Assembly (NCBI GenBank): GCA_029243025.1
Contig: JAQWSU010000006.1
Span: forward strand, 310,001-374,000
Length of the DNA: 64,000 nt
Source: Pirellulaceae bacterium
Lineage (GTDB): Bacteria > Planctomycetota > Planctomycetia > Pirellulales > Pirellulaceae
Reading direction: 5' to 3'
Positions 47,878 to 57,357 of the stretch are shown piece after piece; the first letter of the stretch is position 1; the number at the start of each line of letters is the position of its first letter. The translations under genes and the position numbers were made by a program. Below the pieces are notes generated by a model that saw nothing but the letters and a program-made list of their open reading frames with translations, was not told the DNA's origin and searched no databases.

Positions 47878-49593
47878 TTACGCCTGCGGCACCTTTCGGG
47901 TGGCGATCATCGCCTCCACCGTTTCGAGCAACTGATCAAGCCGGAAGGGCTTGTATAGAATTGCATTCGCTGGCAGCCCCAACTGCCTCGCCTTGACGAT
48001 GGTGTGTCCCGGATCGTAACCAAAGCCGGTCATCAAGATCATCGGTACACTTTCGACCTGCTCCTTCAATTTAATCAACAAATCGTAGCCGCTCATATCG
48101 GCCAGCTTGATATCGGAGATAACAACGTCGTAACCTATGTCCGTACCGACGTTTCGAAACATACTGATGGCCTCTTCGCCGTTGTGTGCCGTTTCCACCA
48201 CACATCCAAAACGATCCAAGAGGTTGTGAGCCGCGCTACGAACCGTACCGTCGTCATCGACCACGAGAACACGGCGGAGCTGCAATCCGGGCCGCGATTC
48301 AATCTGAGCACAAGCGGGAACCGCCTCAGCTGGAGCCATTTCCTGTCCAACCTTGTGGATCAATTGCTTGATGTCACGCGCGTTTTTCAGGATTCGCTGC
48401 AATCGATCTACCACCGTCGAGTCATGGCCAATATAGGTCTCCATGACATTCACAGCGTCATTCAAGATTTCATCGACGGGCAAAGCAACTTCACGGTGAA
48501 TCGCCTCAACGCTTGCTTGGGCGGTATTCGCCTGTTGTGCTACCAACAATTCCAGCGTGTTCAGCGCGTTTGCCACGTCACGTGAAAAAATCTCGAGGAA
48601 CTGAAGATCGTTTTCAGTAAACGCACGTGGCTCTGGACTTTCGACGTTAAAGGTTCCAATGATTTCATCGTGCTGAATCAAGGGCACCGTCAGAGAACTC
48701 TTCGCACCAACACACCCTTCGATGTAGAGTGGATCTTCTGCCGTGTCTTCGCACAGATAACTCTTTCCAGTGGCCGCCACAAATCCCGTTACACCCTGCG
48801 CTGTGGGGCGTGCGTACAGTTTTCGCTTCGCCGCTGCGGAATCAATACCGGCCGAAAGAATAGGAACTAACTCGCCCGTTTCTTGCGCTAATAAACGAAT
48901 CTCGACCACGTCAAAGCTGAGCAAATCCTTCGTGTAGTGGATGATGTTCGACTTCAACAAGTCGATCCTATCCTCCACTTGCATCTGGAAAACTTCCTCT
49001 GCCGTTAGATCGGCGAGGGCAATTCCAGCCTTGTGAATTGCCGCCATCTTTTGCTGCTGCAACGTCTCGAACGTTACGTCACGAATGGTGACGATCAAAT
49101 TGTCCGGCGAATCGCTGCCGTCCTGGAAAGGCACACAGTGCACATGATAGTAGCGATTGTCGACACAGCGCAGCGTTGAACTGCTCGCTTCCTCCGTCGC
49201 CAAGGCCGTGTGGAAGGGGCAAAAGTCAGGCCCCAAAATCTCGGGGTTTCCGAATACCCGATAGAAGTCTTCCCCGATGAGGTCTTCGCGATCAATCCAC
49301 TGCTTCAGGCAGTCGTTTGCCCAGCGAATCGAATTGTCACTACAGAGCAGAGCCACACCATCTGGCATGCCCTCCAAGATCCGCTCATTATTGAGCAGCC
49401 GTGCCAGCTCAAGACCTTTGGCCGCATTCTGCGACGAAATGTAAATGCCCACGACTCCGTCTTCCAACGTTGACCGTGCGCGAACCGGGTTGTCGATCAC
49501 ATCAACCTGATAACAGCCTTGAAGTTGACGGACGACTTCATCTTCCGCAGAAGACAGATCGCCGATGTACAGGATTTTAGGCTTGTTCGACAA
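47878..49593 (-). CDS. Receiver-like, PAS, GAF and C-terminal receiver protein
   Basis: 571 residues. The N-terminus (about 1-80) resembles a degenerate receiver domain (KILYIGDLSSAEDEVVRQLQ). A PAS domain follows (about 90-190; GMPDGVALLCSDNSIRWAN), then GAF (about 215-350; GVTGFVAATGKSYLCEDTA, SLTVPLIQHDEIIGTFNVES). A helical region (about 360-420) could be a dimerisation helix pair, though no HATPase domain follows. The C-terminal receiver (about 445-565) contains RVLVVDDDGTVRSAA, VISDIKLADMSGYDLLIKL with the phospho-accepting Asp, and the Lys in ILYKPF. Without a kinase domain it is probably a signal relay or a target of another kinase. It is unlike the usual hybrid kinase. Confidence 0.8.
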   Translation of the reverse strand: MSNKPKILYIGDLSSAEDEVVRQLQGCYQVDVIDNPVRARSTLEDGVVGIYISSQNAAKGLELARLLNNERILEGMPDGVALLCSDNSIRWANDCLKQWIDREDLIGEDFYRVFGNPEILGPDFCPFHTALATEEASSSTLRCVDNRYYHVHCVPFQDGSDSPDNLIVTIRDVTFETLQQQKMAAIHKAGIALADLTAEEVFQMQVEDRIDLLKSNIIHYTKDLLSFDVVEIRLLAQETGELVPILSAGIDSAAAKRKLYARPTAQGVTGFVAATGKSYLCEDTAEDPLYIEGCVGAKSSLTVPLIQHDEIIGTFNVESPEPRAFTENDLQFLEIFSRDVANALNTLELLVAQQANTAQASVEAIHREVALPVDEILNDAVNVMETYIGHDSTVVDRLQRILKNARDIKQLIHKVGQEMAPAEAVPACAQIESRPGLQLRRVLVVDDDGTVRSAAHNLLDRFGCVVETAHNGEEAISMFRNVGTDIGYDVVISDIKLADMSGYDLLIKLKEQVESVPMILMTGFGYDPGHTIVKARQLGLPANAILYKPFRLDQLLETVEAMIATRKVPQA

Positions 49594-49946
49594 CCTCCCA
49601 AACTCCTACCTAGTTCGACGGGATAGTCCGAGGCGATTATAAATACGACCCAAGGCGTGACAAATGAGCCATGACACTGGGCAATCTTCGTATATTAGAT
49701 CGGCTGCGAAGGCAGAGCAAGTTGATCGATCACGAAAACTAGACCGACATTTCTAAACTTGTCATCCCAACTCGCGGGCAGACCGTTATAAACAGGATAC
49801 CCGCTATTTGGCGGTGGGCAACGGCGAATCCGATGGGGAGCCAAACCAGATCGGAACCGGTGAGCCTATTTTGTCACAGAAAGCTTCCCAATTTGCAGCT
49901 GAGAAAGCAGTGGCCCGCTGCCAAAAGAGCCGGGCCCCGGGCGAGA
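49594..49946. other. Intergenic region, 350 bases
   Basis: Holds the promoter of the leftward PAS-GAF gene. Short frames on both strands (49804-50022, 49833-50342) look like shadows. I see no other structure. Confidence 0.4.
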
Positions 49947-50309
49947 TCATGCCGAGCTTTTCAGGGTGAGTGCGTAGAGACTCACAATGGTACCACCGGA
50001 CAAAAGGCTCCAGGGAGCCCATTCAGGTGGTTTGATCATCTTGCCTCCAGCCGGGATACCGGCCGACAACGAGCGCGCATCATCAATAGCCGCCGGGGTG
50101 GCAACCATCGCACCATCAAAGATCAAGCACTCCACGCCAAGAATACCGAGCGTAATTCCGATGGCCAAAAAGAAAGCTCGCCACATAGCAGCCACCGGAT
50201 CTTTGCGAGGAAAAGAAGAGACAAACCACGCCGCTTCGTAGGCGGCACGATCACCGAATGTCAAAAGTATCGGCATCCAGGGAGTGGTTGTTTGACTCTC
50301 CTGGCCCAA
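49947..50309 (-). CDS. Small membrane protein, unknown function
   Basis: 120 residues with two hydrophobic segments, about 43-66 (AMWRAFFLAIGITLGILGVE) and 96-115 (PWSLLSGGTIVSLYALTL). The segments are joined by a hydrophilic loop containing an Ala/Gly-rich stretch. The sequence looks like real membrane protein, but I do not recognise a family. It is 72 bases upstream of the S1 protein gene's end, on the same strand, and so may be read from the same transcript. Other frames overlap it, but none has membrane-protein character. Confidence 0.55.
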   Translation of the reverse strand: MGQESQTTTPWMPILLTFGDRAAYEAAWFVSSFPRKDPVAAMWRAFFLAIGITLGILGVECLIFDGAMVATPAAIDDARSLSAGIPAGGKMIKPPEWAPWSLLSGGTIVSLYALTLKSSA

Positions 50310-50381
50310 GACCGCTTCGCATCAGTTATGCCGGCTGGGTAGTACGGAGCGCCCCAGATCGACGTAAGGGACCGATGACGA

Positions 50382-51938
50382 CTACCATTTCAATCCGAAT
50401 TGTTCGCCACCCGAGTCGCGTTTCAGACCACCTTTTAGCTGCTCGTCACAGATTCTTCGTTTGACCGGGGTCGCTTCAACTTCATCCGAATCGGCCCCAT
50501 CTTCAGCGGAAGCCACTTCGGCAGCAGCCCCGGTGACGGCCTTGATCGACAAACTTATTTTCTGAGCCTCCGGATCAACGGAGAGAACTTTGACTTGTAC
50601 TGGATTGCCCTCTTGGACAACTGAACTGACGCGTTGGACACGATGATGGGCCAACTCGGAAATGTGAACGAGACCTTCGATGCCCGAGGCGATGCGAACA
50701 AACGCGCCGAATTGCATGATTTTCGAGACCGTACCGTCAACAATCGCGCCCACCGGATACTTTTCATCGACGTCTTGCCAGGGATGTTCCAACAGCTCCC
50801 GGTAAGAGAGACCGATTTTACCGGTGGCGGGATCTATCTTTTCAACCCGCACACGGATGTTTTGCCCCTCCTCCACCACCTCACTGGGATGATTAATCCG
50901 ATCCCAACTGAGTTGACTGATATGCACAAGACCATCGACGCCACCGATGTCCACGAAGGCGCCAAAGTCTTGGATCCTCCGTACCACGCCTTCCCGAATC
51001 TGCCCTACTTCCAAAGCTTCCAGCAACTGCTCACGAGCTTCTTCTTTTTCGCGTTCTAGAATAGCCCGATGGCTCAGCACCAGGTTCCTCCGATCGGGAT
51101 TCGCTTCATTGACAACACATTGCAGCGACTGTCCAACGTAGGGCTCGAGATCTTCGACGCGATACAGTGAAATTTGGCTAATCGGGATAAAGCCTCGGAT
51201 TCGATTGACTTCACATTCGAGGCCGCCCTTGTTGTGTCCAGTAATCCTGGCCTCAACCACAACACCCTCGGCCAGATCGGACCAGTCCTGAACTGCCACG
51301 GAAGCACCGGGTACAACTAATTCATAGAGACTCTCTTCGCGCAGAAATTTGGTCGGAACCACGTCCATCTGCATCCCAATTTCTGGCCGCTGGTCACCAA
51401 ATTGTCTCAGCGAGACAATTCCTTCGTTTTGCACACCCAAATTGAAGAAAGCCGAATCTCGATCGATTTTGATCACTGTGCCCCGACAACGTTGATCGAG
51501 TTCAAGTTGCTGAGTGTTCGAGCTATCCGACGAGGACTCGCCCATTAATTGATCAAGCGATAGACCGCCCAGGGCATCGTTGATTTCGTCAACGAGTTCG
51601 GTAGAGAGTCGACGAGCTCGCGTCGAACGCGCATTTCGTTCCGTATCAACATCATCTTGGAAAGTGGTTGAATCGCTGGCAGCGGCTGCATCGCCTGAAC
51701 GGTTTTGCGTCTCTTCTGAAACGTTTCCATCGGCATCCGCCTTCGGAACCTCGGCAGGCGGCTGTGGAGGAGCAACTGGCTTGGTTAGCGGACTCTCGAC
51801 TGACTTCGTCGTGGGTCCCGCTTCGCGCTGCGAGCCGATTTTGATCGAAACCGGTTTCGGTTCACCTTCATCGGTCGAAGCCTGATTAGTCGTTTCATTC
51901 GACGCTGATTCAGCAGCAGATTTTTGATCTTCGGTCAT
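50382..51938 (-). CDS. Ribosomal protein S1 homologue with four S1 domains
   Basis: 518 residues from the ATG at 51938; a start at 51998 would add 20 residues. The first 150 residues are acidic and low-complexity. Four S1 RNA-binding domains follow, at about 155-225, 235-310, 315-390 and 395-470. The third and fourth are the most typical: VVRRIQDFGAFVDIGGVDGL and VSKIMQFGAFVRIASGIEGL, each followed by VHIS. The C-terminal GGEQFGLKW is a recurrent ending of planctomycete S1-type proteins. It probably assists mRNA binding by the ribosome. It is shorter than the six-domain E. coli S1. Confidence 0.85.
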   Translation of the reverse strand: MTEDQKSAAESASNETTNQASTDEGEPKPVSIKIGSQREAGPTTKSVESPLTKPVAPPQPPAEVPKADADGNVSEETQNRSGDAAAASDSTTFQDDVDTERNARSTRARRLSTELVDEINDALGGLSLDQLMGESSSDSSNTQQLELDQRCRGTVIKIDRDSAFFNLGVQNEGIVSLRQFGDQRPEIGMQMDVVPTKFLREESLYELVVPGASVAVQDWSDLAEGVVVEARITGHNKGGLECEVNRIRGFIPISQISLYRVEDLEPYVGQSLQCVVNEANPDRRNLVLSHRAILEREKEEAREQLLEALEVGQIREGVVRRIQDFGAFVDIGGVDGLVHISQLSWDRINHPSEVVEEGQNIRVRVEKIDPATGKIGLSYRELLEHPWQDVDEKYPVGAIVDGTVSKIMQFGAFVRIASGIEGLVHISELAHHRVQRVSSVVQEGNPVQVKVLSVDPEAQKISLSIKAVTGAAAEVASAEDGADSDEVEATPVKRRICDEQLKGGLKRDSGGEQFGLKW

Positions 51939-52208
51939 GAAATTAGCTTTGGAGTCAAGTGGGTCACGAAGGGTGTCTTTCCGATTGGCGAGAGTCAAAT
52001 GACCGGCGTCGATCCGGGTTGAAAAGCATTTGCCTGCCGACCACCGCCCGAATCGCCCGGCGGCAGAAGCTCGTATTGTACAAAACGGCGGAGAAACATG
52101 GTATCTATCGGATTGACTCTTTCCGGGACGAATCGGATTACCTAATCTTAGCTTCTACAATCCCTTGCTGCGGCAAAAAGCGAAGCCATAAAACCACGGA
52201 ATTCGAAC

Positions 52209-52769
52209 ATGTCATTTGTATTTCAACCGGACTCATACGGCAAAACGGTTCAAAGTTTGCTGACCGATCAGATCAACCCACTCGGCCCCGGCTCGCCCCA
52301 GCCTCGTGTGCGAGTTGAATTGGCAGGATTGCAGAAAGAGGATTTGTTTGGCAACCACCCAATTTCCGATCCGGCGGCTGCCGCCTGCTGTCTCTCAGGA
52401 GTTTGGTTGTGGCACGATTTCCTGGAGGAATCCCACCAAATCAGCCAACAGATTTCCAGTTCAAGCGGCAGCTATTGGCATGGACTCATGCATCGCCGAG
52501 AACCGGACTTTTCCAACGCGAAATATTGGTTTCGACGGGTCGGGCAACACCCCCTGTTCGACGCGCTCGCACCCGCAGCGGCCGAACTGGCTCAAACAGC
52601 CGGTGAACCGTCGCTCTTTTCGGAAAGCGAGTGGGATCCATTCGCTTTCGTGGACATCTGCCAAAACTGCATCGACAGCCATTCATCAACCGAAAAGATT
52701 TGCCGTGAAGTCGCCAAGCTGGAGTGGCAGCTTTTGTTCGACGACTGTTACCGCCAAGCTATCCGCTAA
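52209..52769 (+). CDS. Unknown protein with helical repeats
   Basis: 186 residues, divergently transcribed from the S1 protein. I do not recognise a family. It starts [20 protein letters not shown] and has alternating helical sequence with a Cys/Trp-rich patch ([19 protein letters not shown]). [21 protein letters not shown] stretch follows, and the C-terminus is [20 protein letters not shown]. The last-named pattern is compatible with an iron- or cofactor-free helical bundle. Its 3' end overlaps the last four bases of the convergent YyaL gene (52766-52769). Amino acid composition and length suggest a genuine gene. Role unknown. Confidence 0.65.
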   Translation: MSFVFQPDSYGKTVQSLLTDQINPLGPGSPQPRVRVELAGLQKEDLFGNHPISDPAAAACCLSGVWLWHDFLEESHQISQQISSSSGSYWHGLMHRREPDFSNAKYWFRRVGQHPLFDALAPAAAELAQTAGEPSLFSESEWDPFAFVDICQNCIDSHSSTEKICREVAKLEWQLLFDDCYRQAIR

Positions 52770-54898
52770 ACGTTGTCGGCAAATCCTTTGTCGCGACCGA
52801 TTGGGCCCTGCGATCCGTCCGTTTCTTCGCTCAGCGCGTTCCAGAGTGATTTAATCGGCTGTTCACCTTCGATGGGAGGTCGACAGGCAAAGTCTTGACA
52901 GAGAAAGACCGTGGGCGGCGAGAACGATTCCTTGCCGGCAAAGATAGGATCCAGGGCAGCTGTTCCCATCTTCGTAGAAGCTACCGGTCGACAAGCCAGC
53001 ACGCTCCGAGGCAAGAAACGGCCGGACAGATCTCGCAAAGCCGAGGCGACAGTAGATTGTTGTGGATCACCGATCACCACCAGCTCATGAAATGGTCCCA
53101 AATACAGATCGAGAGCAAGCAACAATTGACCGACGGCTGGAGGTGAATCGTGCATCATTTGCCTGCCAGCAAGTAGGATGGATTCAGCCGTCTGCAAGAA
53201 ATCGCCCCGCCCGGTCAACTTCCCCAATCGCAAGAACAAATAAGCCGCCATCGAATTGCCACTGGGAACCGAACCATCTTGCAGATCCTTGGTACGCGCG
53301 ATCAGCGTCTCGTGATCATCAGCGGTGTAAAAGAGCGGGCCACCCGCGGAATCCGAGAAGTGCTTCAACACCCGTTCCGCCAATTCCACCGCCCAGTCAA
53401 CCCAATGCTCTTGAAAACCGGCCTCATAAAGCGAGATCAATCCATTGGCCAAGGTCACATAATCATCGAGGTAGGCCATTAACTTTGCCTCGCCCGAGCG
53501 CCAGCAATGCAACAGTCTTCCATTGGATTCTCGCAATTGCTGGTGCATAAACTGTGCGGCTGCTTCGGCCGCCTTTAGGTATCGGGGCTCTGCCAACGTG
53601 CGCGCAGCTCGGGCAAACACATCGATCGCCAAACCGTTCCAACTGACGATCACCTTGTCGTCACGACCCGGACGCACCCTTTGTTCTCGCACCTTCCGAA
53701 GCGTGTTTCGCGCTGCTGCCAATTGTTCAGAAAGCTCGCTCAATTCCCAGTCGTGATCCGCCGCTACCTGGCTTATCGTTTTGGGCAGGTTTAAAATGTT
53801 CTGGCCTTCGAAGTTACCGGCCGCAGAAACGTCGTATACCGTACAAAATCTCGATCCAATTTCCGCACCAAGTATCTCTTCAATCTGATCCTTTGACCAA
53901 ACGTAGTATTTACCCTCCACGCCTTCGCTGTCGGCGTCTTCGGTGCTGTAGAAACCACCCTCGGCATCGGTCATCTCACGCAAGAGATAATCGAGTGTTT
54001 CTCGAACCACTCTTGCATGCCCCTCATCTCCAGTGGCAAGGAAGCTGTCGAGGTAGGATCCAGCGAGCAACGCATTGTCGTACAGCATTTTTTCGAAATG
54101 GGGCACAAGCCAGCGTTGATCGACGGAATAACGAGCGAAACCTCCTCCAAGATGGTCATAGATACCACCGGCTGCCATCCGATCCAGGCTACGTTTCACC
54201 ATCGCAGAAGCCGCATCATCGTCCTTGCGGTGCGAGACCCTCAACAACAATTGCAAATCCATTGCATGAGGAAATTTCGGAGCCGCACCAAAGCCGCCAT
54301 ATTCCGCATCGAACAACCGTTGTAATTGACGCGCTGCACCAACCAACAGCTTATCGTTCAAGGCAATTTGGTTGGCCTCACGAACGCCGGACGCTCCCAT
54401 CCCCGCAATACGCTCTGTCAGTTGCTGCGCGTGTGCAATCGCATCGTCCCGACGTTCGTTCCACGCTTCCCATACGCCTCGCAAGACCTCATCAAAGCCC
54501 GGCATGCCCATTTTCCGACTGGGCGGCCAGTACGTACCCCCGTAGAACGGTTGGAGGTCAGGAGTGAGAAACACACTCATGGGCCATCCGCCCCGCCCAC
54601 CGTTCATAATCATCACGGCGTGCATATAGATCTGATCTAGATCCGGACGTTCCTCTCGGTCGACTTTGACACAGAGGAAATGTTGATTAAGTTCGGCAGC
54701 AAGCTGCTGATTCTCGAAACTTTCATGCTCCATCACGTGGCACCAGTGGCAGGCCGAGTAACCAATCGACAAGAAAATTGGCTTTTGTTCGACGCGGGCT
54801 CGACGTAATACCTCGTCGCACCAAGGGTACCAATCAACCGGGTTATTGGCATGCTGGAGCAAGTAGGGACTGGACTCGTTTACCAAACGATTTGGCAT
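52766..54898 (-). CDS. YyaL/DUF255 thioredoxin-domain protein
   Basis: 710 residues, the expected family length. The N-terminal DUF255 thioredoxin-like domain shows [20 protein letters not shown], the CxxC motif in [14 protein letters not shown] and [17 protein letters not shown]. The remainder is an (alpha/alpha)6 barrel-like region ([36 protein letters not shown]). Homologues include mammalian SPATA20 and B. subtilis YyaL. The reaction is not established. It lies 50 bases downstream of the end of panB on the same strand, but there is no obvious link to pantothenate synthesis. Confidence 0.92.
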   Translation of the reverse strand: MPNRLVNESSPYLLQHANNPVDWYPWCDEVLRRARVEQKPIFLSIGYSACHWCHVMEHESFENQQLAAELNQHFLCVKVDREERPDLDQIYMHAVMIMNGGRGGWPMSVFLTPDLQPFYGGTYWPPSRKMGMPGFDEVLRGVWEAWNERRDDAIAHAQQLTERIAGMGASGVREANQIALNDKLLVGAARQLQRLFDAEYGGFGAAPKFPHAMDLQLLLRVSHRKDDDAASAMVKRSLDRMAAGGIYDHLGGGFARYSVDQRWLVPHFEKMLYDNALLAGSYLDSFLATGDEGHARVVRETLDYLLREMTDAEGGFYSTEDADSEGVEGKYYVWSKDQIEEILGAEIGSRFCTVYDVSAAGNFEGQNILNLPKTISQVAADHDWELSELSEQLAAARNTLRKVREQRVRPGRDDKVIVSWNGLAIDVFARAARTLAEPRYLKAAEAAAQFMHQQLRESNGRLLHCWRSGEAKLMAYLDDYVTLANGLISLYEAGFQEHWVDWAVELAERVLKHFSDSAGGPLFYTADDHETLIARTKDLQDGSVPSGNSMAAYLFLRLGKLTGRGDFLQTAESILLAGRQMMHDSPPAVGQLLLALDLYLGPFHELVVIGDPQQSTVASALRDLSGRFLPRSVLACRPVASTKMGTAALDPIFAGKESFSPPTVFLCQDFACRPPIEGEQPIKSLWNALSEETDGSQGPIGRDKGFADNV

Positions 54899-54948
54899 GA
54901 TATCTCCTGGTAAACCTCAGCCCTGCGATCCGAGTAGGATCGAGCTTC

Positions 54949-55764
54949 CTATCGAAACGTTTGTTCAAGCCCAGGAAACTGACCCTTGCGGACATCTTGC
55001 TGATACTCTCGTACGGCCGACTGGATCGATTCTCTCAAGCGCCCGTAAGCCTTGACGTGCTTGGGCACACGCCCACCGGTGATTCCCAACAAGTCATGAG
55101 TCACCAGGATTTGCCCGTCACACTCTGCCCCCGAGCCAATACCGATTGTGGGAATCTGTATCTCCGCCGTAATCTTGGCGGCAATTTCAGCCGTAATGCA
55201 TTCCAACACCATGGCGAACGCACCCGCTTGTTCGGCTGCCTTGGCATCCGCCAATAACTCGTCCGTGTCTCGTTGAACCCGATAGGAACCGATTTGATGC
55301 ACACTCTGCGGACGTAATCCAACATGAGCCATGACCGGAATACCCGCGGCGACAAGTCCGGCAATCACCTCAGCCTGATCCACACCCCCCTCAAGTTTTA
55401 CCGCCTGGCATCGAGTCCGCTTAAGAATACTGCCCGCACTATCGATCGCCTTATAGACGCCCAAATGGTAACTGGGAAACGGCATGTCGACCACGATCAA
55501 CGCTCGCTTGACGGCACGTCCGACCATTTCAGCATGATAAATCATCTCCTCGAGTGTCACCGGCAGGGTACTGTCATTTCCCTGCACAACCATCGAAAGA
55601 CTGTCGCCAACCAAAATTCCCTCAACGCCACATTCATCCAACATCGCTGCAAATGGGTAATCGTAGGCGGTCAGCATACTGATCTTGTGACCTGATCCTT
55701 TCATACCCCGAAATTGAGGAACCGTAATGCGACGATCGGCAGCTGGTAACGAATGGCTGGACAT
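54949..55764 (-). CDS. panB: 3-methyl-2-oxobutanoate hydroxymethyltransferase
   Basis: 271 residues, typical for PanB. The enzyme adds a hydroxymethyl group from 5,10-methylene-THF to alpha-ketoisovalerate to make ketopantoate, the first committed step of pantothenate synthesis. KISMLTAYDYPFAAMLDECG and ILVGDSLSMVVQGNDSTLPV carry the metal-binding Asp residues. AVKLEGGVDQAEVIAGLVAA, GIPVMAHVGLRPQ and IGIGSGAECDGQILVTHDLL complete the barrel signature. The panC gene is present 8 kb away but not adjacent. The call is secure. Confidence 0.95.
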   Translation of the reverse strand: MSSHSLPAADRRITVPQFRGMKGSGHKISMLTAYDYPFAAMLDECGVEGILVGDSLSMVVQGNDSTLPVTLEEMIYHAEMVGRAVKRALIVVDMPFPSYHLGVYKAIDSAGSILKRTRCQAVKLEGGVDQAEVIAGLVAAGIPVMAHVGLRPQSVHQIGSYRVQRDTDELLADAKAAEQAGAFAMVLECITAEIAAKITAEIQIPTIGIGSGAECDGQILVTHDLLGITGGRVPKHVKAYGRLRESIQSAVREYQQDVRKGQFPGLEQTFR

Positions 55765-55965
55765 AAATAGGCTGGCGCCCTTGGCACATCGAAAGAAAAC
55801 AAAGGGTCAGAATCGGTGGGTCCTCGAAACCGCATTGTCGCGATCGATCCAGTCGGTGACAAGCGCCCGCATCAACCCGCTGGCCGAATTCAGGTTCAAC
55901 ATGATAAAATCCAATCGGCTCGCTTGGATCTGGTAGTCTCAATCACATGAAGGACCGCGTCACCA

Positions 55966-56895
55966 ATGGCAGCAATTGTCGAAGATACCTATGCAGAGGC
56001 CTTTCGGAGCTTATACGTCGAATTCTTGATCACCGCCCGCGATCTGAAATGGGTCCAACATGCGGCTAACGCGGCCGTCGGAAACGCCTCCAGCACCATC
56101 ATGTGCGATTGCGAAGCCGGCGTGGATCGCTTGATTGGGCCTGGAACAAACCATCCTGAATCCACACCCGACGGGCGACCCGGTGCGATTGTGCAGCTGC
56201 ATATGCCCCGTTTCCGCAAAGATCGCGTCCCGGCGCTAGAGAAGTCTGCCCTGACACGAATCAGCCAAAATGTGCTGACGGCACCCACGGCCGCCTGTTT
56301 CAACCGCATCGATACTGACCAATTTTTCCAGATGGGCCGTAAAGTTGCCTACTTCGGTGACGGTTTTCAGCAACGCATCGAACGTCACGAGCGAAAAATG
56401 TGGTGGATCCCAACACTCGGTGGTGAGTTTATCCTCGATCGACGTCTCGGTTATCGTGACGGACTGATGGGTGGAAATCTATGGTTTTTTGGCAGCAGTC
56501 AAGATGCGGCCCTCGACGCCGCCGAACGTGGAGTCGCAGCCGTCAATGAAGTGCCTGGAGTCATCACAACCTTTCCGGGGGGTATCGCCGGCAGTGGATC
56601 CAAAGCAGGCAGTCGCTATTCGTTCTCCATCGCAAGCACCTATGAAAAATACTGCCCTCAACTGAGAGACAACCCACAAGCTGCCTGCGAATTACCCGCC
56701 GGAGTCGAATCCGTCATGGAAATCATCATCAACGGGCAGTCTCTTGAGAGTCTTGAGCGAGCAACTCAAGCGGCAATCGAAGCGGCCGTCGAAACGCCTG
56801 GTTTGTTGAGAATTTCAGCCGGAAACTACGGAGGCAAACTAGGCAAAAGCTTCATTTTCTTGAAGCCCGAATCGCGTGAACTCGTTGGCACTTAG
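55966..56895 (+). CDS. ftr: Formylmethanofuran:tetrahydromethanopterin formyltransferase
   Basis: 309 residues, matching Ftr/FhcD length. IVEDTYAEAFRSLYVEFLIT opens the protein, followed by NAAVGNASSTIMCDCEAGVD, the typical GYRDGLMGGNLWFFGSS and the C-terminal SAGNYGGKLGKSFIFL. The enzyme transfers a formyl group between methanofuran (or a bacterial analogue) and tetrahydromethanopterin in formaldehyde oxidation. It is part of the archaeal-type C1 pathway known in methylotrophs and in planctomycetes. The other H4MPT genes are not in this window. It diverges from panB. The call is secure and the physiological direction is inference. Confidence 0.94.
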   Translation: MAAIVEDTYAEAFRSLYVEFLITARDLKWVQHAANAAVGNASSTIMCDCEAGVDRLIGPGTNHPESTPDGRPGAIVQLHMPRFRKDRVPALEKSALTRISQNVLTAPTAACFNRIDTDQFFQMGRKVAYFGDGFQQRIERHERKMWWIPTLGGEFILDRRLGYRDGLMGGNLWFFGSSQDAALDAAERGVAAVNEVPGVITTFPGGIAGSGSKAGSRYSFSIASTYEKYCPQLRDNPQAACELPAGVESVMEIIINGQSLESLERATQAAIEAAVETPGLLRISAGNYGGKLGKSFIFLKPESRELVGT

Positions 56896-57357
56896 TCGCC
56901 AATTTCAGGCGGCATTACACGAGCATAAAAAAATCTCGCACGTCATCCAGCATCTCATCGACACTGTCTGTTTTCAGGCCCGATTAATAACCGGCGATCG
57001 CCGCTTCGAAATTCCGCACGGCGGATGAAAAACCCGCCGTATGCCCTCGTCGCCCGCGAGAGCCGTACCGTGAATTTGGGTCATCGCTCCGAACAGTTTC
57101 GACACGCGAAATTGCAACATCTCTCAACTTCGCCTCCAAGACCAGAAGATCCTAATCGCCTTCAATCGAACGCAATCCGTCTTTTTTTCACTTTCTAAGC
57201 GGGATCGCAATGGCGCTACGACCCTCTGAAAATGGTGTAAAGAATTATGACACGAAAACAGAATGAGATTATTTCACTTGTAAAAAACGTGCCAACTGAA
57301 ACATTAAGAATAGATCATTCATTGCAAGCAACGTTTGTCATCGCCAGGTAAACCAAA
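56896..57357. other. Intergenic region, 460 bases
   Basis: No supported gene. The last 100 bases are AT-rich and should carry the promoter for the PEP-CTERM dehydrogenase gene. Confidence 0.4.

Noticed and set aside
49833-50342. Plus-strand 169-codon frame and minus-strand 49804-50022
   Set aside because: Composition is Arg/Ser-rich with no recognisable domain. The minus-strand frame at 49947-50309 with two membrane helices is the better candidate for this region.
52306-52854. Plus-strand 182-codon frame overlapping 52209-52769
   Set aside because: It lies in another phase of a more plausible gene and extends into the convergent YyaL gene.
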